The notes: a model not told the origin generated them from the letters alone. A DNA stretch of 10,369 nt from Comamonadaceae bacterium (GCA_024642025.1 JAHEBY010000058.1:1-10369), one strand, 5' to 3'. Positions 1 through 7,681 are shown, counted from the first letter of the stretch. Numbers and translations are program-made.

Positions 1-1062
1 CTGCGCGCTTTTGAGCCGCATGAGCAGGGCCGCGCCAGCGGCATTTTCGGCATGGGAGTGGTGCTGGCGCCCGCCCTGGGGCCCAGTATTGGCGGCGTGC
101 TGGTTGACCTGTTTGGCTGGCGCTCGATCTTCTTTATGGTGGTGCCGTTTTGTCTGGCGTCCCTGTGGATGGCCTACCGGTTTGTGCCCACCACGGCGCC
201 GGGCGGTGGCATGGCAAAGCCAGCCAGCAACGGGCTGGACTGGCCCAGTCTGGCACTGGCCGGCGCGGGCACTTTGTGCCTGCTCAATGGGCTGGTGCAG
301 TTGCACAGCGGATTTTCTGGAGAAGTGTTTGCGCTGCTGGCCGTTGCTACAGGGGCATTTTTCTGGTTTCTCGGGCGACAACGGCGCCTTGGCAATGCGG
401 TAGCGCAAGGCCAGGGCAACGCGCCGCTGATGGATCAGGCGCTTTTCAGCCATCGCCAATTTGCCATGGGCAGCATCGTCGCGTTTATCTATGGCATGGC
501 GCTATTCGGCTCCACTTATCTGTTGCCGGTCTATATGCAGCTTGGCCTGCAGCTCTCGGCCTCCCACGTCGGCACGATTTTGCTGCCTGCGGGCGCTACG
601 CTGGCTGTCACCATTGCCGTTGTCGGGCGGCTGGCAGACCGCTATGCCACGCACGTGCTGGTTAGCGTGGGGCTGGCGCTTCTGGCCGCCTCGTTTTGCC
701 TGATGGTGGTGGTAGACCTCGGAACGGCCCTGGGCGTTGTGGTCGCGTTTGCCGTGCTGGGCCGAATTGGCCTGGGGTTCATTTTGCCGTCGCTCAATCT
801 GGGTGCCATGCGGGGCCTTGCCAGCGGGCTGATTCCGCAAGGCTCAAGCACCATCAACTTCATCCGGACGCTCGGCGGCGCGGCTGGCGTGAGCCTGTGC
901 GGTATCGTGCTTGAGTGGCGCCTGGGCGTTCACGGAGACTCGTTAACCGTCGCGGCAAGCAGCCCCGAGCGGCTGGCGGCGTTTAACGACTCCTTCCTGA
1001 TGCTTGCGGGCCTGTGTCTGCTCGCACTGTTGGCAGCGTGGCAATTGCGCGAAAAGAAGTAG
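1..1062 (+). CDS. MFS drug exporter, DHA2 (EmrB/QacA-like) family, 3' part
   Basis: This is the C-terminal part of a proton-driven multidrug exporter of the inner membrane. The reading frame is open from base 1, so the true start lies outside the window and 353 codons are visible; the ATG at 52 is internal. The first visible residues hold the antiporter motif C of drug/H+ antiporters (GMGVVLAPALGPSIGG, about residues 18-33), which lies in transmembrane helix 5. After it come FGWRSIFFMVVPF and a long series of hydrophobic helices (for example around residues 82-120, 157-180 and 195-260), then a last helix ending in QLREKK. That number of helices after motif C fits the 14-helix DHA2 subfamily rather than 12-helix DHA1. 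The substrate cannot be read from the sequence. No efflux partner (membrane fusion protein or outer-membrane channel) is visible downstream; one could lie upstream. The family call is firm, the subfamily fairly so. Confidence 0.93.
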   Translation: MRAFEPHEQGRASGIFGMGVVLAPALGPSIGGVLVDLFGWRSIFFMVVPFCLASLWMAYRFVPTTAPGGGMAKPASNGLDWPSLALAGAGTLCLLNGLVQLHSGFSGEVFALLAVATGAFFWFLGRQRRLGNAVAQGQGNAPLMDQALFSHRQFAMGSIVAFIYGMALFGSTYLLPVYMQLGLQLSASHVGTILLPAGATLAVTIAVVGRLADRYATHVLVSVGLALLAASFCLMVVVDLGTALGVVVAFAVLGRIGLGFILPSLNLGAMRGLASGLIPQGSSTINFIRTLGGAAGVSLCGIVLEWRLGVHGDSLTVAASSPERLAAFNDSFLMLAGLCLLALLAAWQLREKK

Positions 1063-1169
1063 CAGAGCAACGACCGAGAAACGTCGCGATTTCGTGAATT
1101 TGCCAGCCATCTGGCCTGAAAATTGCATTTTCTCCGGTCTTTGGCTGCTCTCAACATTAAACTAAAGCC

Positions 1170-1988
1170 ATGTGCCAACTCCTCGGTATGAACAGCAGGC
1201 TGCCAGCCAGCCTGACCTTGAGTTTTAGCGGTTTCGCCCAGCGCGGCGGCGGCACGGACCACCATGCCGATGGTTGGGGCATTGCGTTTTTTGAGACCGT
1301 AGGTGAAGCCCCGGGCAAAGGCGTTCGCAATTTTGTGGATACCGAGAGCGCCTGCACGTCGAAGCTGGCCAACATGCTGCGCAGCTTTCCCATCAAAAGC
1401 CACAACGTGGTGGCCCACGTGCGAAAGGCGACGGTGGGCTCGGTTACGCTGGAGAACAGCCATCCGTTTGTGCGCGAGCTATGGGGCCGTTACTGGGTGT
1501 TTGCCCACAATGGTGATCTAAAGGAATTTGCACCCAACCTGCACAGCACCTTCATGCCGGTAGGGGGCACCGACAGCGAAGCGGCCTTTTGCTGGATCAT
1601 GCAGGAGCTGGCCAAATCCCACGCCGGCATGCCCAGTGTGGAGGAGCTCACGTTAACACTGCGCGAGCTGGTGCCACAGGTGGCCCGCCACGGCACGTTC
1701 AACTTCCTGCTGAGCAATGGACAGGCGCTGTGGACGCATGCCAGCACCAAGCTGTGTTACGTCGTGCGGGAGTACCCGTTCCCCGAAGTGCAACTCAAAG
1801 ACGAAGACCTCAAGGTAAATCTCGCCGACCTGAATGGACCGCAAGACCGGCTGGCCATCATCGTGACAGAGCCGCTCACCACCAACGAAACCTGGACGCC
1901 GCTGGTCTCCGGCGAGCTGATGACGTTCGTCGACGGCAGCCCAGTCATGGTTGCCCCACAGGCCGCGCCCATGCCCATTGCGGCGTAG
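1170..1988 (+). CDS. yafJ: Class II glutamine amidotransferase, YafJ type
   Basis: A 272-residue protein of the Ntn-hydrolase glutamine amidotransferase class (GATase_6/YafJ family); E. coli YafJ is about 255 residues. The start at 1170 is fixed by MCQLLGM: removal of Met exposes Cys2, the catalytic N-terminal nucleophile. Other family signatures follow in order: QRGGGTDHHADGWGIAF (24-40), AHVRKAT (82-88), SHPF (97-100), FAHNGDL (111-117, glutamine binding and oxyanion region) and GGTDSEAAF (about 132-140). There is no second synthase domain, so the protein would release ammonia from glutamine or a gamma-glutamyl compound on its own or with an unknown partner. The physiological substrate of YafJ proteins is not settled as far as I know. 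The gene stands alone: 107 bases separate it from the exporter upstream, and it is convergent with gshB. Only a weak purine stretch (AAAG) precedes the ATG. Nearness to glutathione genes makes a gamma-glutamyl substrate tempting, but this is inference. Confidence 0.93.
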   Translation: MCQLLGMNSRLPASLTLSFSGFAQRGGGTDHHADGWGIAFFETVGEAPGKGVRNFVDTESACTSKLANMLRSFPIKSHNVVAHVRKATVGSVTLENSHPFVRELWGRYWVFAHNGDLKEFAPNLHSTFMPVGGTDSEAAFCWIMQELAKSHAGMPSVEELTLTLRELVPQVARHGTFNFLLSNGQALWTHASTKLCYVVREYPFPEVQLKDEDLKVNLADLNGPQDRLAIIVTEPLTTNETWTPLVSGELMTFVDGSPVMVAPQAAPMPIAA

Positions 1989-1992
1989 GCTG

Positions 1993-2015
1993 CAAGAGCG
2001 ACTGGCCAGCTCTTG
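1993..2015. terminator. Hairpin between convergent yafJ and gshB
   Basis: CAAGAGC (1993-1999) and GCTCTTG (2009-2015) form a perfect 7-bp stem with a 9-base loop, 5 bases past the yafJ stop and 15 bases past the gshB stop. No run of T follows on either strand, so an intrinsic terminator is not proven. The position between two convergent genes suits a shared bidirectional terminator or an mRNA 3'-end-protecting hairpin. Confidence 0.45.
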
Positions 2016-2030
2016 GCTCGCGCTGGCATG

Positions 2031-2993
2031 TCAAGTGGCCGCTAGTGCGGACTCCAGCGCATCCACAAACAGCGCCGCAACATCGCAACCGGTCTGGTCA
2101 AAAATTTCCTGAAAGCAGGTTGGGCTTGTAACGTTGATTTCGGTCACGCAGCTGCCAATCACGTCCACCCCCGCAAGCAGCAGACCTCGCGCAAGTAAAA
2201 CCGGGCCCAGCGCTTCGCCAATTTCACGGTCCCGAGCTGATAGTGGCTGAGCCACGCCCTTACCGCCTGCGGCCAGATTGCCACGCACTTCGCCACCTTG
2301 CGGGATACGCGCCAGACAAAAGGGAACCGGTTTGCCGCCAATGACGAGCACACGCTTGTCGCCCGCAACGATTTCCGGCAGAAATTTCTGCACCATCACA
2401 GATTGCGCCCCATGCTGATTGAGCGTTTCGATGATGGAGCCCAGGTTCAACCCGTCTTCCTTCACCCTGAAAATGCCGGTGCCGCCCATCCCATCGAGCG
2501 GCTTGAGGATGATGTCCTTGTGCACAACATGAAACTGCCGAATGGCATTGGCATCGCGGGTGACCAACGTGGGTCCTATGAACTGCGGGAACTCCATCAC
2601 CGCCAGTTTTTCCGGGTGGTCACGCAGCGCGCGTGGCTTGTTGAACACCCTGGCCCCTTCGCGCTCGGCCTGCTCAAGCAAGTGCGTCGCGTAGAAATAC
2701 TCGGAGTCAAAAGGTGGGTCTTTGCGCATCAGCACGGCGTCAAATTCCCGAAGCGCTTGCGGCGGCGCGCCGGGCAGCACCGGCTCAGCCTGAAACCAGC
2801 GTTCCTCGTCGCCCGTCAGTGCAATATGCCGCACAGAAGCGGTGACCGCGCCACCGCTTTGCCAGCCCAGCTCGCGCGGCTCGCAGGCCGCCAGGCTGTG
2901 ACCCCGGCGCTGCAGCTCGCGCATCATGGCGAATGTGGTGTCCTTGTAAATCTTGAAAGACTCCAGAGGATCGGCAACAAAAAGAATTTTCAT
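2031..2993 (-). CDS. gshB: Glutathione synthase (ATP-grasp)
   Basis: Catalyses the second step of glutathione synthesis in the cytoplasm: gamma-glutamylcysteine + glycine + ATP to glutathione + ADP + phosphate. The protein has 320 residues, close to the usual length (E. coli GshB 315). The N-terminal domain begins MKILFVADPLESFKIYKDTTFAMM. It is followed by MRKDPPFD (89-96), NKPRALRDHPEKL (118-130), the ATP-grasp strand LKPLDGMGGTGIFR (163-176), QKFLPEI..GDKRVLVI (202-218), RIPQGGEVRGNLAAGGKG (229-246, glycine-rich mobile loop) and the metal-binding end GVDVIG...EINVTSPTCFQEI (275-297). All key motifs are intact. The ATG at 2993 gives the canonical N-terminus; no good Shine-Dalgarno precedes it. 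Instead the 66-base gap to benE carries degenerate 12-base repeats. It is probably the last gene of a minus-strand unit kup-benE-gshB, perhaps with gshA. Confidence 0.97.
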   Translation of the reverse strand: MKILFVADPLESFKIYKDTTFAMMRELQRRGHSLAACEPRELGWQSGGAVTASVRHIALTGDEERWFQAEPVLPGAPPQALREFDAVLMRKDPPFDSEYFYATHLLEQAEREGARVFNKPRALRDHPEKLAVMEFPQFIGPTLVTRDANAIRQFHVVHKDIILKPLDGMGGTGIFRVKEDGLNLGSIIETLNQHGAQSVMVQKFLPEIVAGDKRVLVIGGKPVPFCLARIPQGGEVRGNLAAGGKGVAQPLSARDREIGEALGPVLLARGLLLAGVDVIGSCVTEINVTSPTCFQEIFDQTGCDVAALFVDALESALAAT

Positions 2994-3004
2994 AAATGCT
3001 CAAA

Positions 3005-3064
3005 GGTGAAAATTACGGCGAAAACTTTGATGAAAGCTCTGGTGAAAGCCGACACGAAATCAGC
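3005..3064. repeat. Five degenerate 12-base tandem units between benE and gshB
   Basis: Read on the plus strand, units start at 3005, 3017, 3029, 3041 and 3053, each exactly 12 bases long. Unit 1 is GGTGAAAATTAC, unit 2 GGCGAAAACTTT, unit 4 GGTGAAAGCCGA. GAAA sits at positions 4-7 of all five units, and the first three bases are mostly GGT, GGC or GAT. The array fills most of the gap between the benE stop (3060-3062) and the gshB start (2993) and runs into the benE stop codon. Its function is unknown. It could be a decayed tandem duplication, a protein-binding array, or part of the translational control of gshB. Confidence 0.6.
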
Positions 3065-4247
3065 GCGCGCGCCCAAACTGTTGTATGACCAGCGCAATGG
3101 CACCTGCCACCACACCCCAAAAAGCCGACCCGACGCCGGCCAGAGTGACGCCGCTGAGCGTGACCAGAAACGTAATCAGTGCCGGCTCACGGTGCGACTC
3201 GTCCCGCAGGGCCAGTGACAGCCCCGAACCAATGGTACCCAGCAAGGCGAGCCCCGCAATGGCCACCACCAGCTCTTTGGGGAAGGCGGTCAACACGCCC
3301 GTCACCGCCGCGCCAAAGAAGCCGATCACCAGATAAATAACTCCGCAGGACACCGCTGCCGTGTAGCGCCGGCTGCGGTCCTCGTGCGCTTCCGGCCCCA
3401 TGCACATGGCTGCCGTGATGGCGCTCAGGCACAGCGCGAAAGCGCCAAAGGGTGCCAGCACCAGGGTAGCCAGACCAGTCAAGGTGATGATTTTGGAGAC
3501 CGGAATGCCGTCGGGTCCTGCGTAGCCAGCGGCCTGAATGGCCGCAACGCCCGGCAGGTTTTGGGACGCCATCGTCACCACAAACAGCGGAACGCCAATG
3601 CTGACCATCGCCGTCCAGCTGAATTCGGGTGCGGTAAAAACCGGCAGTGTCAGACCAAATTCGACCTCAGCCCCCGTGAATTGTGCGCGAGAAGCTACAT
3701 AAATAATAGCAATTGCCAAAGTCGATACCACGGCATAACGGGGCGACCAGCGCCTGCAAAGCAGGTAACTGCCCAGCATCAACAGAACCAGCGGCAAGGC
3801 AGTCTGGGCTGCAACAAAAGCCTGCATGCCGAAGCGTGCCAGCACGCCAGCCAGCAGCGCACTGGCGATCGCCACTGGAATGCGGTTCATCAGCTTCTCA
3901 AACCACCCGGTGACGCCAAACACCGTGACCAGCGCGGCACTTGCCATGAACGCCGCCACCGCCTGCGCCATGGAATAGCCGCCTGCCAGCCCTGCCGCCG
4001 CCAGAACCGCGGCGCCCGGCGTGCTCCAGGCCACCATGACCGGTTTGCGCAGCCAGAGCGAGGGCACCAGGGTACATAAACCCATGCCGATGCTGAGCGC
4101 CCACATCCACGATGCAATTTGTTCGGGAGTCGCCTTGAAGGCCAGAGCCGCCTGAAAGACGATGGCTACAGAGCTGGTGAATCCCACCAGCACCGCCACG
4201 AAGTCGGCGGTAAAGGAAGACAGGGAGACGTCTTTGAAAAAGCGCAT
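3060..4247 (-). CDS. benE: BenE-family benzoate/H+ symporter-like membrane protein
   Basis: An integral inner-membrane protein of 395 residues, the usual size for the BenE family (benzoate/proton symporters; E. coli YdcO is a relative). It is almost wholly hydrophobic, with roughly 12 membrane segments. Typical stretches are WSTPGAA (74-80, substrate-site region), RIPVAIASALLAGVLARFG (122-140), LPVFTAPEF (201-209), FVVTMASQNLPGVAAIQAAGY and APFGAFALCLSAITAAMCMGPEAHEDRSRRY. The ATG at 4247 lies 23 bases past the kup stop on the same strand, so cotranscription with kup is likely. No aromatic-degradation gene is present in the window, so benzoate as the true substrate is uncertain; family transporters are often named by homology only. 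Codons for residues about 179-198 (IIYVASRAQF...) coincide with one copy of a 57-base repeat also found in proA, although the total length of the protein looks normal. Confidence 0.92.
   Translation of the reverse strand: MRFFKDVSLSSFTADFVAVLVGFTSSVAIVFQAALAFKATPEQIASWMWALSIGMGLCTLVPSLWLRKPVMVAWSTPGAAVLAAAGLAGGYSMAQAVAAFMASAALVTVFGVTGWFEKLMNRIPVAIASALLAGVLARFGMQAFVAAQTALPLVLLMLGSYLLCRRWSPRYAVVSTLAIAIIYVASRAQFTGAEVEFGLTLPVFTAPEFSWTAMVSIGVPLFVVTMASQNLPGVAAIQAAGYAGPDGIPVSKIITLTGLATLVLAPFGAFALCLSAITAAMCMGPEAHEDRSRRYTAAVSCGVIYLVIGFFGAAVTGVLTAFPKELVVAIAGLALLGTIGSGLSLALRDESHREPALITFLVTLSGVTLAGVGSAFWGVVAGAIALVIQQFGRAR
3656..3712 (-). repeat. 57-base dispersed repeat, copy A, inside benE
   Basis: Read on the minus strand from 3712 to 3656, this stretch matches plus-strand 8156-8212 in proA at 41 of 57 bases without a gap (my hand count). 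The best conserved blocks are TTGCTATT, TAGCT, CACGGGGGCTGA (an identical run of 11 to 12 bases) and AATTTG. The element starts with an inverted repeat: AGCTAC...ATAGCA on the plus strand. It lies in the sense orientation of benE and is read through in frame. Confidence 0.6.
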
Positions 4248-4270
4248 CGCGCGAGTCTATCGCGCTGCGC

Positions 4271-6148
4271 TCAGATCTCGATTTTCGAGCCCAGCTCCAC
4301 TACGGCGTTGTTGGGTAATTTGAGAAAGTCAGCAGCCGCGCTGGCGTTGTGGTGCATTTGCGCAAAAAGCTTTTCCCGCCACTGCGCCATGCCACCACCA
4401 ATTGTTGGGATGACTGAATCGCGCGACAGGAAATAGCTGGTTGTCATGTGTTCGAGCTCGCAGCCGCGGCCCTTGAGCTGCTGCAAGGCTGTGGGAAGAT
4501 CAGGATCGTTCTTGAAACCATAGTTGATAAGCACCTGCCAGCAGTGATGCCCAAGTGACTCTACCTCCACCCGCTTGTCGAGCCCGATCCACGGCACTTC
4601 GTGGTTGCGAACCGTCACAAAAATATTGTTCTCGTGCAGTACCTTGTTGTGCTTCAGGTTGTGCAGCAAGGCATTGGGTACGGTGCCGGTCTCTGCTGTC
4701 AGGAATACGGCCGTGCCTTCAACCCTGACTGGCGGGCTCACGAATACGGCCTCCAGAAAACCGTTGAGATCAATCGCGTCGGCCTTCAGCGTCGTGTTGA
4801 GCAGGCGTCGACCATCTTTCCAGGTCATCATCAACGTGAAGATGAGGCCGCCGATGGCCAGCGGAAACCAGCCGCCGGCGAGCAGCTTCATTAAATTCGA
4901 CCCCCAAAACGCGAGATCGACCAGAAAGAAGAAGCCAGTGGCGCCAATACACAGCGCCAGCGGATATTTCCAGCCGTATCGGATTACAAAAAAGGTCAGG
5001 ATCGTGGTGATCAGCATGTCGGTACACACCGCGATACCGTAGGCGGCCGCCAGATCGTTGGACGACTTGAACAGCACGACCGCCAGCACGATCATCGCGA
5101 AAAGGCCCCAATTCACCAGTGGCAAGTAGATCTGGCCGGTTTCCTTTACGCTCGTGTGCAAAATCTGAAGCCGCGGCAAGTAGCCCAGCTGGATGACCTG
5201 CTTGGTGACCGAGAACGCGCCCGAAATCAGCGCCTGAGACGCGATCACCGCAGCCATGGTGGCCAGAATCACGAGCGGCACCAAGGCCCAGTCTGGAGCC
5301 ATCAGGAAGAAGGGGTTTTTGACGGCATCGGGTGTATCCAGCAGCAGCGCGCCCTGGCCAAAATAATTCAGCGTGAGTGCCGGCATCACCACCGAGAACC
5401 AGGCCAGGCGAATCGGCTTCTTGCCAAAGTGCCCCATGTCGGCATACAAAGCCTCCCCTCCCGTCACGCACAGCACCACTGCGCCCAGAATGATGAAGGT
5501 GGTGACGGGTTGGGCCCAGATGAACTTCAGCGCATAAAAGGGACTAAGCGCCCACAGAATGGCGGGGTTGGTGGCAATGTGAACGACGCCCAGGATGGCA
5601 ATCACGGCAAACCAGACCAGCGTGATGGGTCCAAAAAACTTGCCAATGCCGGCCGTGCCACGCTTTTGCACGGCAAACAGGCAAAACAGAATCAGCAGGG
5701 TCAGCGGCACAACCAGTTTCTTGAACGTGGGCGAGATGACCTCCAGGCCTTCCACCGCGCCAAGCACGGAAATGGCAGGGGTGATCACCCCATCGCCATA
5801 AAACAGGCAAGTGCCAAAAATGCCGACGACGAGCAACACCCGCCGCAGACGCGGGCTCTCTTTGACGGCCATGGAGGCCAGCGCCAGCATGGCCACCAGC
5901 CCACCTTCGCCGTTGTTGTCGGCACGCAGGACCAGCACCACATACTTCAACGAAACGATGACCGTCAGCGTCCAGAAGAAGATGGACAGAATGCCCATTA
6001 CGTTGTCGGCGGTATAGGCAACGTATCCGCTTTCAAACACCACCTTCATGGCGTACAGAACACTGGTTCCGATGTCTCCGTAAACGACACCGATGGCGCC
6101 AAGGGTGAGCGCCGTGAGAGAAGATTTGGATACTGACAAAAGAAACAC
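4271..6148 (-). CDS. kup: Low-affinity K+ uptake transporter Kup
   Basis: Potassium/proton symporter of the KUP/HAK/KT family in the inner membrane; 625 residues as called (E. coli Kup 622). The hydrophobic N-terminal two thirds (about 12 helices) carry GAIGVVYGDIGTSVLYAMK (18-35), RADNNGEGG (75-83) and FYGDGVITPAISVLGAVEG (116-134). The family usually has GTSPLY, so Pro is replaced by Val here, and the Glu common soon after (LKE/LRE) is also Val. A soluble C-terminal domain of about 170 residues follows, ending LGSKIEI. The start is uncertain. GTG at 6148 gives the longest frame, but TTG at 6139 would give SVSKSSLTAL as N-terminus (622 residues), with GGGGTG five bases before it as a good ribosome site. 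A weak promoter-like pair (TTGATT 6243-6238, TATTTG 6219-6214, spacer 18) lies in the 168-base gap after gshA. benE follows 23 bases downstream. Confidence 0.96.
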   Translation of the reverse strand: MFLLSVSKSSLTALTLGAIGVVYGDIGTSVLYAMKVVFESGYVAYTADNVMGILSIFFWTLTVIVSLKYVVLVLRADNNGEGGLVAMLALASMAVKESPRLRRVLLVVGIFGTCLFYGDGVITPAISVLGAVEGLEVISPTFKKLVVPLTLLILFCLFAVQKRGTAGIGKFFGPITLVWFAVIAILGVVHIATNPAILWALSPFYALKFIWAQPVTTFIILGAVVLCVTGGEALYADMGHFGKKPIRLAWFSVVMPALTLNYFGQGALLLDTPDAVKNPFFLMAPDWALVPLVILATMAAVIASQALISGAFSVTKQVIQLGYLPRLQILHTSVKETGQIYLPLVNWGLFAMIVLAVVLFKSSNDLAAAYGIAVCTDMLITTILTFFVIRYGWKYPLALCIGATGFFFLVDLAFWGSNLMKLLAGGWFPLAIGGLIFTLMMTWKDGRRLLNTTLKADAIDLNGFLEAVFVSPPVRVEGTAVFLTAETGTVPNALLHNLKHNKVLHENNIFVTVRNHEVPWIGLDKRVEVESLGHHCWQVLINYGFKNDPDLPTALQQLKGRGCELEHMTTSYFLSRDSVIPTIGGGMAQWREKLFAQMHHNASAAADFLKLPNNAVVELGSKIEI

Positions 6149-6316
6149 CCCGCCGTCCGTTCTGGCAGGATTCCGTTACCTGGAAGCTGGTTATTGTGCG
6201 CCTGCCAGCAGGCCAAATACCGAGGGCAGCGCTTCTAAATCAACGCAATTTGTGAAAAATGTTGCAGCGCAGCAACCGGATCTGTCATTTCGGCGCCGGG
6301 CGGACAGGCATGCCGG

Positions 6317-7603
6317 CTATTCATAAACCTCCGCTTCCGGGTCGGTCGCTTCAAGCTCGTAGCTGGCAGCCACCATGGCCAGGCGGCCGATGACCCCGTA
6401 CATGTAGAAGCGATTGGGGGCACTCGCCCCCGGCTTGACGCCCGGCTGGGGCAGCTGCGTACTTTGCTCAAACGCAAGCGGTACAAAGCTGGAGCCTGGT
6501 GCATTGAGGTTTTGATCGGCTCCCCGATTTGCATGCACGCGGTAGAAGCCACCGACCACGTAGCGGTCCATCATGTACACCACGGGTTCGGCTACTGCAT
6601 CATTGATGCGCTCATAGGAATACACACCCTCCTGGATGATGACTTCGCTGCAACCCGCCTGCGCGCTGCCGGCAGGCGTTAGGCCACGCGTCTTGTTTTC
6701 CAGGTCTTTCACGTCGCGAACCGTCATGATGCCCATGCCCTGCGCGCTGTTGTCGGCCTTCACCACCACAAATGGCTTTTCTGCAATGCCGTATTCCTTG
6801 TATTTGCGGCGGATCTTGGTCAACAGGGCATCCACATTGGTGCTGAGGCACTCCATGCCCGATGGTTTGTCAAAATCCAGTTCGCCGCATTTGTTGAACA
6901 TCGGGTTGATGAGCCACGGGTCCACGCCCAACAACTTGCCAAACCGTTTGGCTACCTCTTCGTAGCTGTGAAAGTGGTTGCTCTTGCGCCGCGTAGGCCA
7001 GCCCGCATGCAATGGCGGCAACAAATATTGCTCGTGAATGTCTTCCAGAATGCCGGGTACGCCTGCGCTCAAGTCGTTATTGAGCAAAATCGTGCAGGGA
7101 TCAAAATCTTTCACGCCCAGACGCCGCTTGCCGCGAATGACAGGCTCCAGCGTGATGCTGTTGCCGTCGGGCAACTGCACAGTCGTGGCTTTCTTGATCT
7201 GTGGGTCGATGGACCCAATACGCACGTTCAGGCCCGCCATTTTGAATATCCGGCTGAGTTGCGCCAGATTGGACAGGTAAAACGTGTTGCGGGTGTCGTT
7301 TTCGGGGATAACCAGCAGGTTGCGGGCTTCCGGGCAGATTTTTTCGATCGCAGCCATGCCGGCCTGAACGGCCAGCGGCAGCATCTCGGACGTCAGGTTG
7401 TGCCAGCCGCCGGGGTAGAGGTTGGTGTCGACCGGCGCAAGCTTGAAGCCCGCGTTGCGCAGGTCGACCGAGCTGTAAAACGGCGGCGTGTGCTCCATCC
7501 ATTCAAGCCGGAACCAGCGCTCGATGGCGGGCATGGAGTCCAGCACGCGCTGCTCCAGTTCGTTGATGGGGCCAGTCAGCGCGGTAACGAGGTGGGGAAC
7601 CAT
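6317..7603 (-). CDS. gshA: Glutamate-cysteine ligase, GshA of the Acidithiobacillus/betaproteobacterial type
   Basis: First and normally rate-limiting step of glutathione synthesis: L-glutamate + L-cysteine + ATP to gamma-glutamylcysteine, in the cytoplasm. At 428 residues it belongs to the GshA family found in Acidithiobacillus and many betaproteobacteria (Pfam GshA, PF08886), not to the E. coli type. Seen in the sequence: MVPHLVTALTGPINELEQRVLD at the N-terminus, APVDTNLYPGGWHNL, LLVIPENDTRN, ILLNNDLSAGVP, GWPTRRKSNHF, VVKADNSAQGMGIMTV (nucleotide-site-like) and MDRYVVGGFYRVH near the C-terminus. The frame is open to 7657, but the ATG at 7603 gives the canonical N-terminus. Upstream of it AAAGAA is at best a weak ribosome site. 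A weak promoter candidate lies at 7661-7634. The gene is separated from kup by 168 bases, so it may be its own unit or head a longer one. Confidence 0.95.
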   Translation of the reverse strand: MVPHLVTALTGPINELEQRVLDSMPAIERWFRLEWMEHTPPFYSSVDLRNAGFKLAPVDTNLYPGGWHNLTSEMLPLAVQAGMAAIEKICPEARNLLVIPENDTRNTFYLSNLAQLSRIFKMAGLNVRIGSIDPQIKKATTVQLPDGNSITLEPVIRGKRRLGVKDFDPCTILLNNDLSAGVPGILEDIHEQYLLPPLHAGWPTRRKSNHFHSYEEVAKRFGKLLGVDPWLINPMFNKCGELDFDKPSGMECLSTNVDALLTKIRRKYKEYGIAEKPFVVVKADNSAQGMGIMTVRDVKDLENKTRGLTPAGSAQAGCSEVIIQEGVYSYERINDAVAEPVVYMMDRYVVGGFYRVHANRGADQNLNAPGSSFVPLAFEQSTQLPQPGVKPGASAPNRFYMYGVIGRLAMVAASYELEATDPEAEVYE

Positions 7604-7633
7604 GGAATGTTCTTTTGTTTTTAATTTGTCAGA

Positions 7634-7661
7634 CAGATAGGAAGCACATCGGGGCAATCAA
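7634..7661 (-). promoter_or_regulatory. Candidate sigma-70-like promoter for gshA
   Basis: On the minus strand TTGATT (7661-7656) and TATCTG (7639-7634) are 16 bases apart. The match is moderate for the -35 box (4/6) and weak for the -10 box (3/6). A start of transcription near 7627 would leave a leader of about 25 bases before the ATG at 7603. This is one of several possible readings of an AT-rich gap. Confidence 0.25.
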
Positions 7662-7681
7662 AGGCGATATCAAGCCCACAC

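Noticed and set aside
1102..1115. GCCAG-CCAT-CTGGC hairpin after the MFS gene
   Set aside because: The stem has only 5 bp, no T run follows, and it lies 40 bases past the stop. This is too weak to call a terminator.
2298..3218. Plus-strand open frame of 306 codons opposite gshB
   Set aside because: It is antisense to all of the conserved gshB motifs and has an odd Arg/His/Gln-rich composition. No family resemblance is visible.
4430..4470. Possible third copy of the 57-base repeat in kup (AATAGCTGGTTGTCATGTGTTC)
   Set aside because: Only a short stretch around ATAGCTG resembles the repeat. The bases encode the conserved Kup stretch TTSYFLSRD, so chance similarity is the simpler reading.
5156..6136. 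Long plus-strand open frame of 326 codons opposite kup
   Set aside because: It is rich in His, Gln, Arg and Gly with no recognisable motif, and lies wholly antisense to the well conserved kup. It is a shadow of the codon bias of kup.
6200..6213. GCCTG-CCAG-CAGGC hairpin in the gshA-kup gap
   Set aside because: A 5-bp stem without a T tract is expected by chance in DNA of this composition.
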